Shown here piece after piece: positions 46,770 through 55,340 of a stretch of 64,000 bases of DNA. The stretch is from the NCBI GenBank assembly GCA_016713905.1, contig JADJOE010000002.1, positions 186,001-250,000 of the forward strand, read 5' to 3'. This stretch comes from Candidatus Vicinibacter proximus (GTDB taxonomy: Bacteria; Bacteroidota; Bacteroidia; Chitinophagales; Saprospiraceae). How positions within the stretch are numbered: the first letter of the stretch is position 1; every line of letters begins with the position of its first letter. The notes beneath the pieces were generated by a model. The model saw only the letters and a list, made by a program, of their open reading frames with translations. It made no database searches and had not been told where the DNA came from. Position numbers and translations under genes: made by a program.

Positions 46770-47279
46770 TCAATGAGATGAAATAATTCTTTCTTTTCTA
46801 TTCAACAATACTACTCCGGCCATGGCAACAAAAAATAAAACAGCACTCAATTCCATTGGCACCAGATAATCTTTATAAAGTACCATGCCCAGATTTTCTA
46901 CCAAACCGATAGAGTAATCCGATACTGTACTCTTTGGACGAATACTGGATTTCTCCAAAGCAGAAATAACAATAAGCATTAGACATCCTCCCGATATTAC
47001 GGCAGCAAACCATGGAAAATAACCTTTGACCGTTTCTATCTCTTTGTTGAGATTTAAAAACATAATCACAAATAAAAATAAAACCATTATGGCCCCGGCG
47101 TAAACAACGATATTCACCAATGCCAAAAACTGCGCATTCAATAAAACATAATGAGCAGAAATCAAAAAGAAAGTCAATACCAGAAAAAGTACACTTCTTA
47201 TAGGATGCTTGGATACCACCACCATGGTTGCACTAATGATGGTTAAAGCAGACAGGATAAAAAATATTTTGTCAATCAT
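46770..47279 (-). CDS. nuoJ: NADH-quinone oxidoreductase subunit J
   Basis: 169 residues with five helices; NIVVYAGAIMVLFLFVIMFLN is the conserved NuoJ pi-bulge segment near the quinone/proton path. It starts inside the end of nuoI (4-base overlap) and precedes nuoK by 10 bases. Confidence 0.94.
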   Translation of the reverse strand: MIDKIFFILSALTIISATMVVVSKHPIRSVLFLVLTFFLISAHYVLLNAQFLALVNIVVYAGAIMVLFLFVIMFLNLNKEIETVKGYFPWFAAVISGGCLMLIVISALEKSSIRPKSTVSDYSIGLVENLGMVLYKDYLVPMELSAVLFFVAMAGVVLLNRKERIISSH

Positions 47280-47788
47280 GATTTGCTTTGAAGAAAGGGT
47301 TCAACTAATCGATCTTTTCCAAAAATAAAATCTTCTCTTTCATAACTTGCCGGTGCAGTTTTATCATTCTGAAGAAAGATTGCAGCTTTGGGACATGCCT
47401 CTTCACACAATCCGCAAAAAATACACCTGAGCATATTTATTTCATAAACAGAAGCATACTTTTCCTCGCGATACAAATTCTTTTCCTCTGGCTTTCTTTC
47501 TGCTGCGGTCATGGTAATCGCTTCCGCAGGACAGGCTAATGCACACAATCCACATGCAGTACACCGCTCGGCCCCTTTTTCATCTCTTTTCAGAATATGA
47601 AGACCTCTGAAAACCTCACTCATCGGTCTTTTTTGTTCCGGATATTGAATGGTGGCCTTACGCTTAAACAGATGGCTGATGGTAATGGACATTCCCTTAA
47701 GAATCGCAGGGAGATATATTTTTTCCATAAAAGTCATTGGCTTTCTTTCCATGACTTTTATTCTGTTTGTTAGCTTGATTACACTCAT
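47276..47788 (-). CDS. nuoI: NADH-quinone oxidoreductase subunit I
   Basis: 170 residues with two 4Fe-4S motifs, CTACGLCALACP and CIFCGLCEEACP (clusters N6a and N6b). It carries electrons to NuoB's terminal cluster N2. Its stop overlaps nuoJ by four bases. The N-terminal amphipathic helix typical of NuoI is present. Confidence 0.96.
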   Translation of the reverse strand: MSVIKLTNRIKVMERKPMTFMEKIYLPAILKGMSITISHLFKRKATIQYPEQKRPMSEVFRGLHILKRDEKGAERCTACGLCALACPAEAITMTAAERKPEEKNLYREEKYASVYEINMLRCIFCGLCEEACPKAAIFLQNDKTAPASYEREDFIFGKDRLVEPFLQSKS

Positions 47789-47798
47789 AAGGATTTCA

Positions 47799-48812
47799 TC
47801 ATTTTAAAAGCATTATAGCTCCTGTTAAAACTATATTTATTACGGCAAGTGGAATAAGTGCCTTCCACCCAAGATTCATCAATTGATCATATCGGAATCG
47901 TGGAAGCGTCCACCTGATCCACATAAAAAGAAAAATAAAAAAGAAAATTTTTCCAAACAAAACTGCTACAGAAAGTAATGTCTTCAATATCCCCGGATCA
48001 AAGTGCGATTCAAATGGAAAATGATATCCCCCAAAATATAATGTAGCAAGTATCGCACTCGAAATAAACATATTGGTGTACTCTGCAAATAAATAAAAAC
48101 CGAGCTTCATGGAAGAAAATTCGGTATGATATCCACCCACCAATTCTGTCTCACATTCAGGAAGATCGAATGGTGCACGATTGGTTTCTGCAAATGCACA
48201 AATGATGAATATTAAAAATCCCAATGGCTGGTACAATACATTCCAATGCCATCCTGCTTGCTGATCTACAATCGAGCGCAATGAAAGACTGGAAGAGGTC
48301 ATCACCAACGCAATGATCGACAATCCCATTGCCAATTCATAACTGATGTTCTGTGATGCAGCCCGGATGGCCCCCAAAAGCGAAAATTTATTGTTCGAGG
48401 CCCATCCTCCAATCAAAATGCCATAAACACCCAGTGAAACCACCCCAAAAATATACAATAAGCCCACATTCAAATCTGTGCCTTGTAAGGCATAGGTCTG
48501 TCCGTCTATAGTTATATCTGGTCCAAATGGAATCACGACACTGGTCATCAGGGCTGTCAGCATAAAAAAACCGGGTCCCATCAGAAACAACCATTTGTCT
48601 GCTTTTAATGGAATAAACTCTTCCTTGAAAAATAATTTTACCCCATCTGCCAATGGTTGCAAAAGTCCAAAAGGTCCCGCACGATTTGGGCCTAATCTAT
48701 CCTGCAGAAAAGCCGCCACCTTGCGCTCTGCATAAGTAGAATACATCGCAATAAAAAGCGACAGCCCAAATACAACGGCAATGAAGATCAGTTTAAAAAT
48801 TACTAGGCTCAT
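47799..48812 (-). CDS. nuoH: NADH-quinone oxidoreductase subunit H
   Basis: 337 residues, about eight helices. AYSTYAERKVAAFLQDRLGPNR-type N-terminal motif (seen as YSTYAERKVAAFLQDRLGPN) and AETNRAPFDLPECETELVGG with acidic residues near the quinone tunnel mark it as NuoH. It connects the quinone site with the proton pumps. It overlaps the nuoG stop by four bases. Confidence 0.96.
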   Translation of the reverse strand: MSLVIFKLIFIAVVFGLSLFIAMYSTYAERKVAAFLQDRLGPNRAGPFGLLQPLADGVKLFFKEEFIPLKADKWLFLMGPGFFMLTALMTSVVIPFGPDITIDGQTYALQGTDLNVGLLYIFGVVSLGVYGILIGGWASNNKFSLLGAIRAASQNISYELAMGLSIIALVMTSSSLSLRSIVDQQAGWHWNVLYQPLGFLIFIICAFAETNRAPFDLPECETELVGGYHTEFSSMKLGFYLFAEYTNMFISSAILATLYFGGYHFPFESHFDPGILKTLLSVAVLFGKIFFFIFLFMWIRWTLPRFRYDQLMNLGWKALIPLAVINIVLTGAIMLLK

Positions 48813-49777
48813 TCTGATACAAATTTAGCGTCCACGTTTACAGCGGGTGAGATTACCGGTAATTCATATTTGTTTGCTGAAATTACAGATTTGTCACCCA
48901 TGTCTCTCGGTCCTTCAATGACCCAATCACCTGCATGTTTATGATCAAACCTACATTCATTGCAAATAAACTCCTCTACCTCTCCAAATTTATCCTTTCT
49001 CGCAGTAGTTCTGATGATGTCATCTCCCTTCATCCACAAAACTGTCTTGCCGGAACACTTGGTGCAGGAACGATGGGCATTGAATGGTTTAGAAAACCAC
49101 ACCCTCTGTTTGAAGCGGTAAGTCTTATCAGTTAATGCGCCTACCGGACAAACATCGATGATGTTTCCGGAAAAATCCTTGTCTATTGCATTTTGTATAT
49201 AAGTGCTGATCTCTGATACATCTCCACGGTTAAGCACGCCGTGCACCCTGGTGTCTGTCAATTGCTCCGCAGCATAAACACAGCGGTAACAGAGTATGCA
49301 TCGAGTCATGTGAAGCTGCACATAAGGTCCAATGTCTATCTTATTGAATTCTCTTCTTCCTTCTTCATACCTGGTTTGTTCCCTTCCGTGTTCGTATGAA
49401 AGATTTTGTAAATCACACTCACCTGCCTGATCACATACCGGACAATCCAAAGGATGGTTTATCAATAAAAATTCAACTACCCCATTTCTGGCTTCCATCA
49501 CTTCCGGTGAAGTCTCATTTTCAACCACCATACCATGCTCCACCTGCGTGAGACAGCTGGCCATGAGCTTAGGCATTGGCCTTGGATTGGCTTCAGATCC
49601 CTGTGCCACCTTAACAAGGCAAACTCTGCATTTTCCACCTGTGTTTTTAAGAGGTGTGTAATAACACATTGCGGGAGGATAATGCTCTCCTATCATGCGC
49701 GCAGCTTGTAATATAGTTGTGCCCTTAGGAACTTCTATACTGCGACCATCTATCGTTACTTTCAATAAATCGCTCAT
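48809..49777 (-). CDS. nuoG: NADH-quinone oxidoreductase subunit G, short form
   Basis: 322 residues, far shorter than E. coli NuoG (about 900). A 2Fe-2S ferredoxin-like N-terminus (Cys in MCYYT, GKCRVC and MASC), the His/Cys cluster region HPLDCPVCDQAGECDL, and a 4Fe-4S set (CILCYRC and DVCPVGAL) are kept. The molybdopterin-like C-terminal half is absent, a form known in Bacteroidota. It carries electrons from NuoF towards NuoI. A ~120-base gap separates it from nuoF. Confidence 0.92.
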   Translation of the reverse strand: MSDLLKVTIDGRSIEVPKGTTILQAARMIGEHYPPAMCYYTPLKNTGGKCRVCLVKVAQGSEANPRPMPKLMASCLTQVEHGMVVENETSPEVMEARNGVVEFLLINHPLDCPVCDQAGECDLQNLSYEHGREQTRYEEGRREFNKIDIGPYVQLHMTRCILCYRCVYAAEQLTDTRVHGVLNRGDVSEISTYIQNAIDKDFSGNIIDVCPVGALTDKTYRFKQRVWFSKPFNAHRSCTKCSGKTVLWMKGDDIIRTTARKDKFGEVEEFICNECRFDHKHAGDWVIEGPRDMGDKSVISANKYELPVISPAVNVDAKFVSE

Positions 49778-49899
49778 ATCTTTAGCTTCTTAGCTTTTTT
49801 CTTCCGTCGGCTTCAGCCAACAAAATTTTATAAACTATTATTTATTTCCAAATGATTGAATCGCCTTTTCCTTTGAATAAGCGAATTCATTTTTTTTAA

Positions 49900-51237
49900 T
49901 TAATGCGCATGCACCAACTCCCGATGCAAATGTTTTTTCACACATGAATCAGGATTGCGCACATGCTCTTCAAACTCCGCTCTGAAATGCCTTATCGCAC
50001 TGGCTACCGGCCACGCAGCGGCTTCCCCAAGCGGACAAATGGTTTTTCCTTCAATTTTCTTTGCAACATCAACCAGCAGGTCTATATCCGACATTTTGCC
50101 ATGGCCATGTTCTATCCTGTGCAATACTTTTTCCATCCACCCGGTTCCTTCCCGACAAGGGCTGCACTGCCCACAGGATTCGTGGTGATAAAAACGAGTA
50201 AAATTCCAAAGATTTCTAACGATGCATTGTTGATCGTCAAACACAATAAAACCTCCTGACCCAAGCATGGTACCCGTTACAAATCCTCCATCACTCAGGG
50301 ATTCATATGTCATCAATCTCTTTTCGTTATTGGCTGTGGTAAGAATCAATTCGGCAGGCAATATCGGTACCGAACTTCCACCCGCTACGACGGCTTTTAG
50401 CGCACGCCCATTGGCTATACCTCCACAATATTCCTCACTGTTAAGAAATTCCTCCACGGAAAGTCCTAATTCAATTTCATATACTCCCGGCTTGCTAATA
50501 TTCCCACAGGCAGAAATAAGCTTTGTTCCGGTGCTTTTTCCAATCCCAATCGCAGCATAGGCGTCTCCACCATTGTTAACGATCCATGGAACGTCTGCAA
50601 TGGTTTCCACATTATTCACTACCGTAGGACATCCGTACAATCCCCAGACCGCCGGAAAAGGTGGCTTATTGCGTGGATTGCCCCTCTTTCCTTCCAGTGA
50701 TTCCAACAAAGCTGTTTCTTCACCACAGATATAGGCCCCACCTCCCGGTTGCACATGGAGGTCCAAAGAATAATCCGAACCCAAAATATTTTTTCCTAAA
50801 AATCCGGCTGCATAAGCTTCTGCAATGGCTTTCTCCAGAATGCGAATTACGTACATCATCTCTCCGCGCACATAGATGTAAGAAGTCCTTGCCCCTAAGG
50901 CAAAAGAAGATGTAATCATTCCTTCAATCAACAGGTGGGGAATCCTCTCCATCAGGTACCTGTCTTTAAAGGTCCCGGGTTCAGATTCATCGGCATTACA
51001 CACCAAATATCTTGGCTTATCAGACTTTTTATCCAAAAAAGACCACTTCATCCCGGTCGGAAAGCCTGCGCCTCCTCTTCCCCTCAGTCCGGACTTCTTG
51101 ACCTCCTCGACCACGCCATCCGGAGTCATCTCTTTCAAGGCTTTACGAACCGATTCGTAGCCTCCCATCTTGCGATAAACCTCAAGGGTATGGATCCCCG
51201 GTACTGCTACATGCTCTAGTAATATTTTCTTTCCCAT
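49900..51237 (-). CDS. nuoF: NADH-quinone oxidoreductase subunit F
   Basis: 445 residues. GLRGRGGAGFPTGMKWSF binds FMN/NADH, and the N3 cluster site is ESCGQCSPCREGTGW with a later Cys in TICPLGEAAAWP. GGGAYICGEETALLESLEG is also typical. It oxidises NADH and passes electrons into complex I. It begins one base after the nuoE stop. Confidence 0.97.
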   Translation of the reverse strand: MGKKILLEHVAVPGIHTLEVYRKMGGYESVRKALKEMTPDGVVEEVKKSGLRGRGGAGFPTGMKWSFLDKKSDKPRYLVCNADESEPGTFKDRYLMERIPHLLIEGMITSSFALGARTSYIYVRGEMMYVIRILEKAIAEAYAAGFLGKNILGSDYSLDLHVQPGGGAYICGEETALLESLEGKRGNPRNKPPFPAVWGLYGCPTVVNNVETIADVPWIVNNGGDAYAAIGIGKSTGTKLISACGNISKPGVYEIELGLSVEEFLNSEEYCGGIANGRALKAVVAGGSSVPILPAELILTTANNEKRLMTYESLSDGGFVTGTMLGSGGFIVFDDQQCIVRNLWNFTRFYHHESCGQCSPCREGTGWMEKVLHRIEHGHGKMSDIDLLVDVAKKIEGKTICPLGEAAAWPVASAIRHFRAEFEEHVRNPDSCVKKHLHRELVHAH

Positions 51238-51238
51238 A

Positions 51239-51727
51239 TCAGGCTTTAGCTCTTAAATCATCAATGAGTTGATCAATTTTCTCTTTCGTAAGGTGTTCAT
51301 GGTAATGATACTTAGGACCAATTTGAAGCACCGGACCGGTACCACAAGCCGCCAGACATTCCACCGGCTTGATGGTAAACAACCCATCTGATGTTGTCTC
51401 CCCTGAATGAATTCCCAATTTTTCTTCCAGGTATATAATCAATTCCTCGGCGCCTACATTACAGCAAGGTCCCGTCCTGCAAACCTCCAAAACGTATTTC
51501 CCAACCGGTTTTACATGAAACATGGTGTAGAAGGTAGCCACCTCGTACACTTCAATTGGATGCAGATCCAATACTTTGGCAACCTCATCCATCACGTCAA
51601 CAGGTAACCACCCGTGGTCCTCTTGCGCCAGATGCAGCACAGGCAGCAGAGCAGACTTGTGCCTTCCTTCCGGATAACGATGCTTAATTTCTTCGATCTC
51701 TTTTAATCTTGATTCACTAAAAACCAT
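51239..51727 (-). CDS. nuoE: NADH-quinone oxidoreductase subunit E
   Basis: 162 residues with the thioredoxin-like 2Fe-2S fold: CRTGPCC and CLAACG give the Cx4C and Cx3C ligands of cluster N1a. ATG 51727. It pairs with NuoF. It is separated from nuoD by a ~260-base spacer with repeat hairpins, the only large break in the operon. Confidence 0.95.
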   Translation of the reverse strand: MVFSESRLKEIEEIKHRYPEGRHKSALLPVLHLAQEDHGWLPVDVMDEVAKVLDLHPIEVYEVATFYTMFHVKPVGKYVLEVCRTGPCCNVGAEELIIYLEEKLGIHSGETTSDGLFTIKPVECLAACGTGPVLQIGPKYHYHEHLTKEKIDQLIDDLRAKA

Positions 51728-51782
51728 GATCTGTATTTTTATTTCTTTGAAGTCCCTTCAGACTTTATTTTTTACAATCCCA

Positions 51783-51990
51783 CTCTTCCTCATTCTCACA
51801 TTCCCTAATTCTCCAATTAGCTCACTAACTAATTAATTAATTTCCTCTTTCTCTCGTTAGCCGCTTTCGCGGTTCCTTCACTTATCGTGCTGTCGCACGA
51901 TACTCTGCTTACAGCAGAGATCGCTCAGTCATCCCTCATTTCCTAATTTCCTCACTAACTAATTAGCTCATTAACTAATTAACTAATTAA
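51783..51990. repeat. hairpin-rich repeat between nuoE and nuoD
   Basis: Three short inverted repeats stand in a row: AGCCGC-TTTC-GCGGTT (51859-51874), TATCGTGC-TGTC-GCACGATA (51883-51902) and CTCTGC-TTACA-GCAGAG (51903-51919). AT-rich runs of type CTCACTAACTAATTA flank them on both sides (51822-51840 and 51951-51991), with CCTAATT tracts beyond. No coding frame is visible. The layout suggests a mobile or REP-type repeat inserted in the operon; a processing or attenuation role on the transcript is possible. Confidence 0.7.
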
Positions 51991-53217
51991 TCACGCATCC
52001 AGCTCCCCCGCAATCACATTCAAACTACTCATCACCACAATGGCATCCGACAACATCTGCCCCTTCACCATTTCAGGATAGGCCTGATAATATATGAAGC
52101 AAGGCCTTCTGAAATGAAGACGGTACGGAGTTCTTCCGCCATCACTGATCAGGTAAAATCCCAATTCACCGTTAGCACCTTCTACAGCCTGGTAAACTTC
52201 TCCGACAGGTGCATCAATTTCACCCATGATGATCTTGAAGTGATAGATCAACGCTTCCATATTTTTATATACTTCCTGTTTTGGAGGTAGGTAATAATGG
52301 TCGGCGTCTGCGTGATACACACCGGGAGGTTCAGCTTCTATTTTTTTGATGGCTTGCTCGATCAGGCTCAAACTTTGCCAGATCTCTTCGTTCCGAACTA
52401 CGTATCTGTCGTAGGTATCTCCCGTGGTTCCTACCGGTACGTCAAATTTGAAATCCTCATAAGAACAGTATGGTTCAGCAGTGCGCAGGTCATAATCGAT
52501 GCCACATGCCCTCAGATTAGGACCTGTGAAACCATAATTTAAAGCCCTTTCAACACCCAGGCCACCAGTGCCGATGGTGCGGTCCATAAATATCCTGTTC
52601 CTGGTTAACAGATTTTCGAATTCACGCCAGACAGGTGGAAACTCCTGCAAAAACTTACGAGTCAATTCAAATACACGCGGATTAAAATCACGCTCAAAAC
52701 CGCCAATACGCCCCATGTTGGTAGTCAGACGGGCACCACAAATTTCCTCGTAGATCTCGTATATTTTTTCTCGGTATTGATACACATAGGTGAAGCCAGT
52801 AAGGGCTCCGGTATCCACACCAAGAATACTGTTGCAAATCAGGTGGTCGGCAACTCTCGCCAGCTCCATGACCATCACCCTCATATAATCCACTCGCTTG
52901 GGAACTTTAAGTCCCAACAACTTTTCTACAGTCAAATACCAACCGGTATTGTTTATGGGCGCTGAGCAATAATTCAAACGATCTGTCAGCGGAGTAATCT
53001 GGTAAAAAGGTCTTCTTTCTGCTATTTTTTCAAATGCCCGGTGAATGTATCCGATGGTTTGTTCTCCACTCACTATTCGTTCCCCGTCCAACTTAAGCAC
53101 ATTCTGAAAAATTCCGTGCGTCGCCGGATGGGTAGGACCCAGATTCAGGGTGTTGTATGGAATATCCGGAATATCCGGTTGATGAAATTCTGCTGTAAAT
53201 TCAAGATTGGTCTTCAT
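51991..53217 (-). CDS. nuoD: NADH-quinone oxidoreductase subunit D
   Basis: 408 residues, the 49-kDa subunit. GPTHPATHGIFQNVLKLDGE contains the conserved quinone-pocket His, and REKIYEIYEEICGARLT and DIDYDLR-type motifs follow (seen as ACGIDYDLRTAEPY). With NuoB it forms the quinone-reduction site. It lies 12 bases after nuoC. Confidence 0.97.
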   Translation of the reverse strand: MKTNLEFTAEFHQPDIPDIPYNTLNLGPTHPATHGIFQNVLKLDGERIVSGEQTIGYIHRAFEKIAERRPFYQITPLTDRLNYCSAPINNTGWYLTVEKLLGLKVPKRVDYMRVMVMELARVADHLICNSILGVDTGALTGFTYVYQYREKIYEIYEEICGARLTTNMGRIGGFERDFNPRVFELTRKFLQEFPPVWREFENLLTRNRIFMDRTIGTGGLGVERALNYGFTGPNLRACGIDYDLRTAEPYCSYEDFKFDVPVGTTGDTYDRYVVRNEEIWQSLSLIEQAIKKIEAEPPGVYHADADHYYLPPKQEVYKNMEALIYHFKIIMGEIDAPVGEVYQAVEGANGELGFYLISDGGRTPYRLHFRRPCFIYYQAYPEMVKGQMLSDAIVVMSSLNVIAGELDA

Positions 53218-53229
53218 GTTCTGACTGGT

Positions 53230-53736
53230 CTATCTGCCAAAATGATAATCTTTTTTATCCTCCCTAAGCGGATCTTCCAAAGGAAACTCTTTCCTCAATG
53301 GAAAATCAACCATTTCGTCCATATTAAGTATTCTCCTCAAATCAGGATGTCCCAGAAACTGCACTCCATAAAAGTCATAAGTCTCGCGCTCCATCCAGTT
53401 GGCAGAGGCATAAATTCCGGTGAGGCTTGGCACTTCCGGTTTGGTGATCGGGACAAAAACTTTTAAACGCGTCCGGGTATTGTGTCTCATACTTTGGAGA
53501 TGGTAAACAACGGCAAGCTCCCTGCCCGCATCATCAGGATAATGCACCCCACAGATGTCTGTGAGAAAGTTAAATTCCAGGGCCGGATCTTTAAACAAAA
53601 AATGCACGACCCGGTAGAGCTGATTTAAAGGAACCTCGGCTGTAAATATTCCATATTCATCCGGGATCATGGTTAAGACGTCCCCAAGTTGGGTAGTCAC
53701 ATGACTGGAAATCTGTTCGTGGCTAATTCCGCTCAT
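53230..53736 (-). CDS. nuoC: NADH-quinone oxidoreductase subunit C
   Basis: 168 residues, the 30-kDa subunit. ASANWMERETYDFYGVQFLG and HPDLRRILNMDE match the conserved C-terminal motif. It is separate from nuoD rather than fused. Its ATG shares a base with the nuoB stop. Confidence 0.95.
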   Translation of the reverse strand: MSGISHEQISSHVTTQLGDVLTMIPDEYGIFTAEVPLNQLYRVVHFLFKDPALEFNFLTDICGVHYPDDAGRELAVVYHLQSMRHNTRTRLKVFVPITKPEVPSLTGIYASANWMERETYDFYGVQFLGHPDLRRILNMDEMVDFPLRKEFPLEDPLREDKKDYHFGR

Positions 53737-54281
53737 TATTTGATAAAATAGGAGTCCATTAATTTTTTGTATTCCTCAGAATTCCTTCTGCGGATACTTT
53801 CCTTTCCGATGAGATCCTGAATTCGCATGACGCCTTCAATGATCTGCTCAGGTCTCGGTGGGCAACCGGGCACGTAGACGTCCACAGGTATAATACGATC
53901 AATACCCTGGAGTACGGAATAAGTGTCAAATATGCCTCCACTGGACGCACAGGCCCCTACTGCAATAACCCATCGCGGTTCAGCCATTTGCTCATAAACC
54001 TGACGCAATACAGGTCCCATTTTTTTGGCAATGGTACCCATGACCATGAGCAGATCCGCTTGTCTGGGGGTAAAGCTCAATCTTTCGGAGCCAAACCTCG
54101 CCAGGTCATAGTGCGAAGCCATGGTCGCCATGAATTCGATCCCACAACAGGAGGTAGCAAACGGAAGTGGCCAAATGCTATTCTTTCTGGCCAATCCCAC
54201 CACACTGTCCAGCGAGGTGGCAAAAAATCCCTGCCCTTCAATTCCCGGTGGCGCTTTAGCCATTTTTATTTCGGCACTCAT
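53736..54281 (-). CDS. nuoB: NADH-quinone oxidoreductase subunit B
   Basis: 181 residues. The 4Fe-4S N2 ligands are in ATSCCGIEFMA, GACASSGG and VPGCPPRPEQI; the adjacent Cys-Cys pair is the hallmark. It passes electrons to quinone. ATG 54281. It shares one base with the nuoC start and lies 26 bases after nuoA. Confidence 0.97.
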   Translation of the reverse strand: MSAEIKMAKAPPGIEGQGFFATSLDSVVGLARKNSIWPLPFATSCCGIEFMATMASHYDLARFGSERLSFTPRQADLLMVMGTIAKKMGPVLRQVYEQMAEPRWVIAVGACASSGGIFDTYSVLQGIDRIIPVDVYVPGCPPRPEQIIEGVMRIQDLIGKESIRRRNSEEYKKLMDSYFIK

Positions 54282-54307
54282 GATTTTTTATTTCAAAGGT
54301 TTCTGTT

Positions 54308-54691
54308 CTATTCTCTTTCCTCTCTGGTCTCCCATTTAAGTACCCCTTTAAAAATGACATAGTAAAAACCGGCCATCAACAGGGTTAAAAACACTAGGAT
54401 TTCTGCAAATCCAAACCAGCCCAATTTCTTAAAATTAACCGCCCAGGGATACAAAAAAATGATCTCCACATCAAACAACACAAACAGGATGGCAGTCATA
54501 AAATACTTTACTGAGAAAGGACTCCTTGCGTTGCCTACACTGTCCAGACCACACTCAAAGGAATTGTCGTGCCGCACCCCACTAGATTTAGGACCCAACA
54601 GGTGAGTGGCCACCAGAACCACTACCACAAAAGCAGCTGCTACTAAAAACTGAAGGAGAATCGGCAGGTAATCAAAAGGCATGTGGTTCAT
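54308..54691 (-). CDS. nuoA: NADH-quinone oxidoreductase subunit A
   Basis: 127 residues, three membrane helices, with the FECGLDSVGNARSPFSVKYF motif and FDVEIIFLYPWAV, both standard for NuoA. It lies next to the quinone site with NuoH and NuoJ. It is first in the nuo operon; a -7 box is seen 28 bases upstream. Confidence 0.95.
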   Translation of the reverse strand: MNHMPFDYLPILLQFLVAAAFVVVVLVATHLLGPKSSGVRHDNSFECGLDSVGNARSPFSVKYFMTAILFVLFDVEIIFLYPWAVNFKKLGWFGFAEILVFLTLLMAGFYYVIFKGVLKWETREERE

Positions 54692-55340
54692 AAGTCAATT
54701 GTTTGGCCAGATTTGGCGCAAATATAATCCGAAGACCTTAGAAAAGTGAAGGAAAATGGATAATGTATCCCAACTTTTAAAAAAATAATGAAATCCGTTC
54801 TTAGACCCTTCACTCTGGCTAAAACAACCTGTTAAACCAAAACCCTAAACCAGGTCATACTTCCTGGAAAACCTACGTTTGGAAATTGTGGTTTCTTCCC
54901 TATGGGCAGTGTCCGTAACTAAGATAATTGAAATCTTTGCCCGACAGAAGACTTTATCCGATTCAAAGATTTTTAAATAGAATTCCATTGCATTACCTAT
55001 CCAAATATTCCTTGCCTTGTACTTACATCCGGATTAATTTTATAGGATTTAGTTAAAATTTGGTTGAAACAAAAAAATATTGAAAAAAATTTGGAATTTA
55101 TTTAAAATTATTTTATACCTTACAAGCCTGAAGACGCTGAGCAAAATAAACTGATTCATAAGCCTGATTCAGTCAATTTTTGAGCGTGCGCACAGGCAAC
55201 GAACACATCAAGTACTCCCCGATGTGCACCCGAGATGTACCAGGAAGTGATTCGTAACACACTTAGGATTTAATTAAAAATCGCAGTAGAGGCTTGGCAT
55301 CGCTTTTTATTGAATACCTGAGTCTTGAATACATTTTGTA
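54692..55340. other. 649-bp intergenic region between nuoA and T9SS protein gene (divergent)
   Basis: Apart from the putative nuoA -7 box, I see no coding frame, tRNA-like fold or clear repeat here. The stretch at about 55060-55130 is AT-rich and might hold a plus-strand promoter for the downstream gene. The part at 55150-55300 is more GC-balanced and has no recognisable feature; it could be remnant sequence of the truncated gene that follows, but I could not align it to anything. Confidence 0.5.
54719..54726 (-). promoter_or_regulatory. possible -7 box of the nuo operon
   Basis: Minus-strand TATATTTG matches TAnnTTTG exactly and lies 28 bases upstream of the nuoA ATG. No TTTG/TTG was found at the usual 19-21 base distance, so only the -7 element supports it. 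Confidence 0.42.

Noticed and set aside
51851..51925. Possible CRISPR repeats at the nuo hairpins
   Set aside because: The inverted repeats differ from one another and there are no equal-length spacers; no cas genes are seen.
54692..55340. tRNA or pseudogene in the nuoA/T9SS spacer
   Set aside because: I found no cloverleaf, no CCA end, and no frame with recognisable protein similarity.
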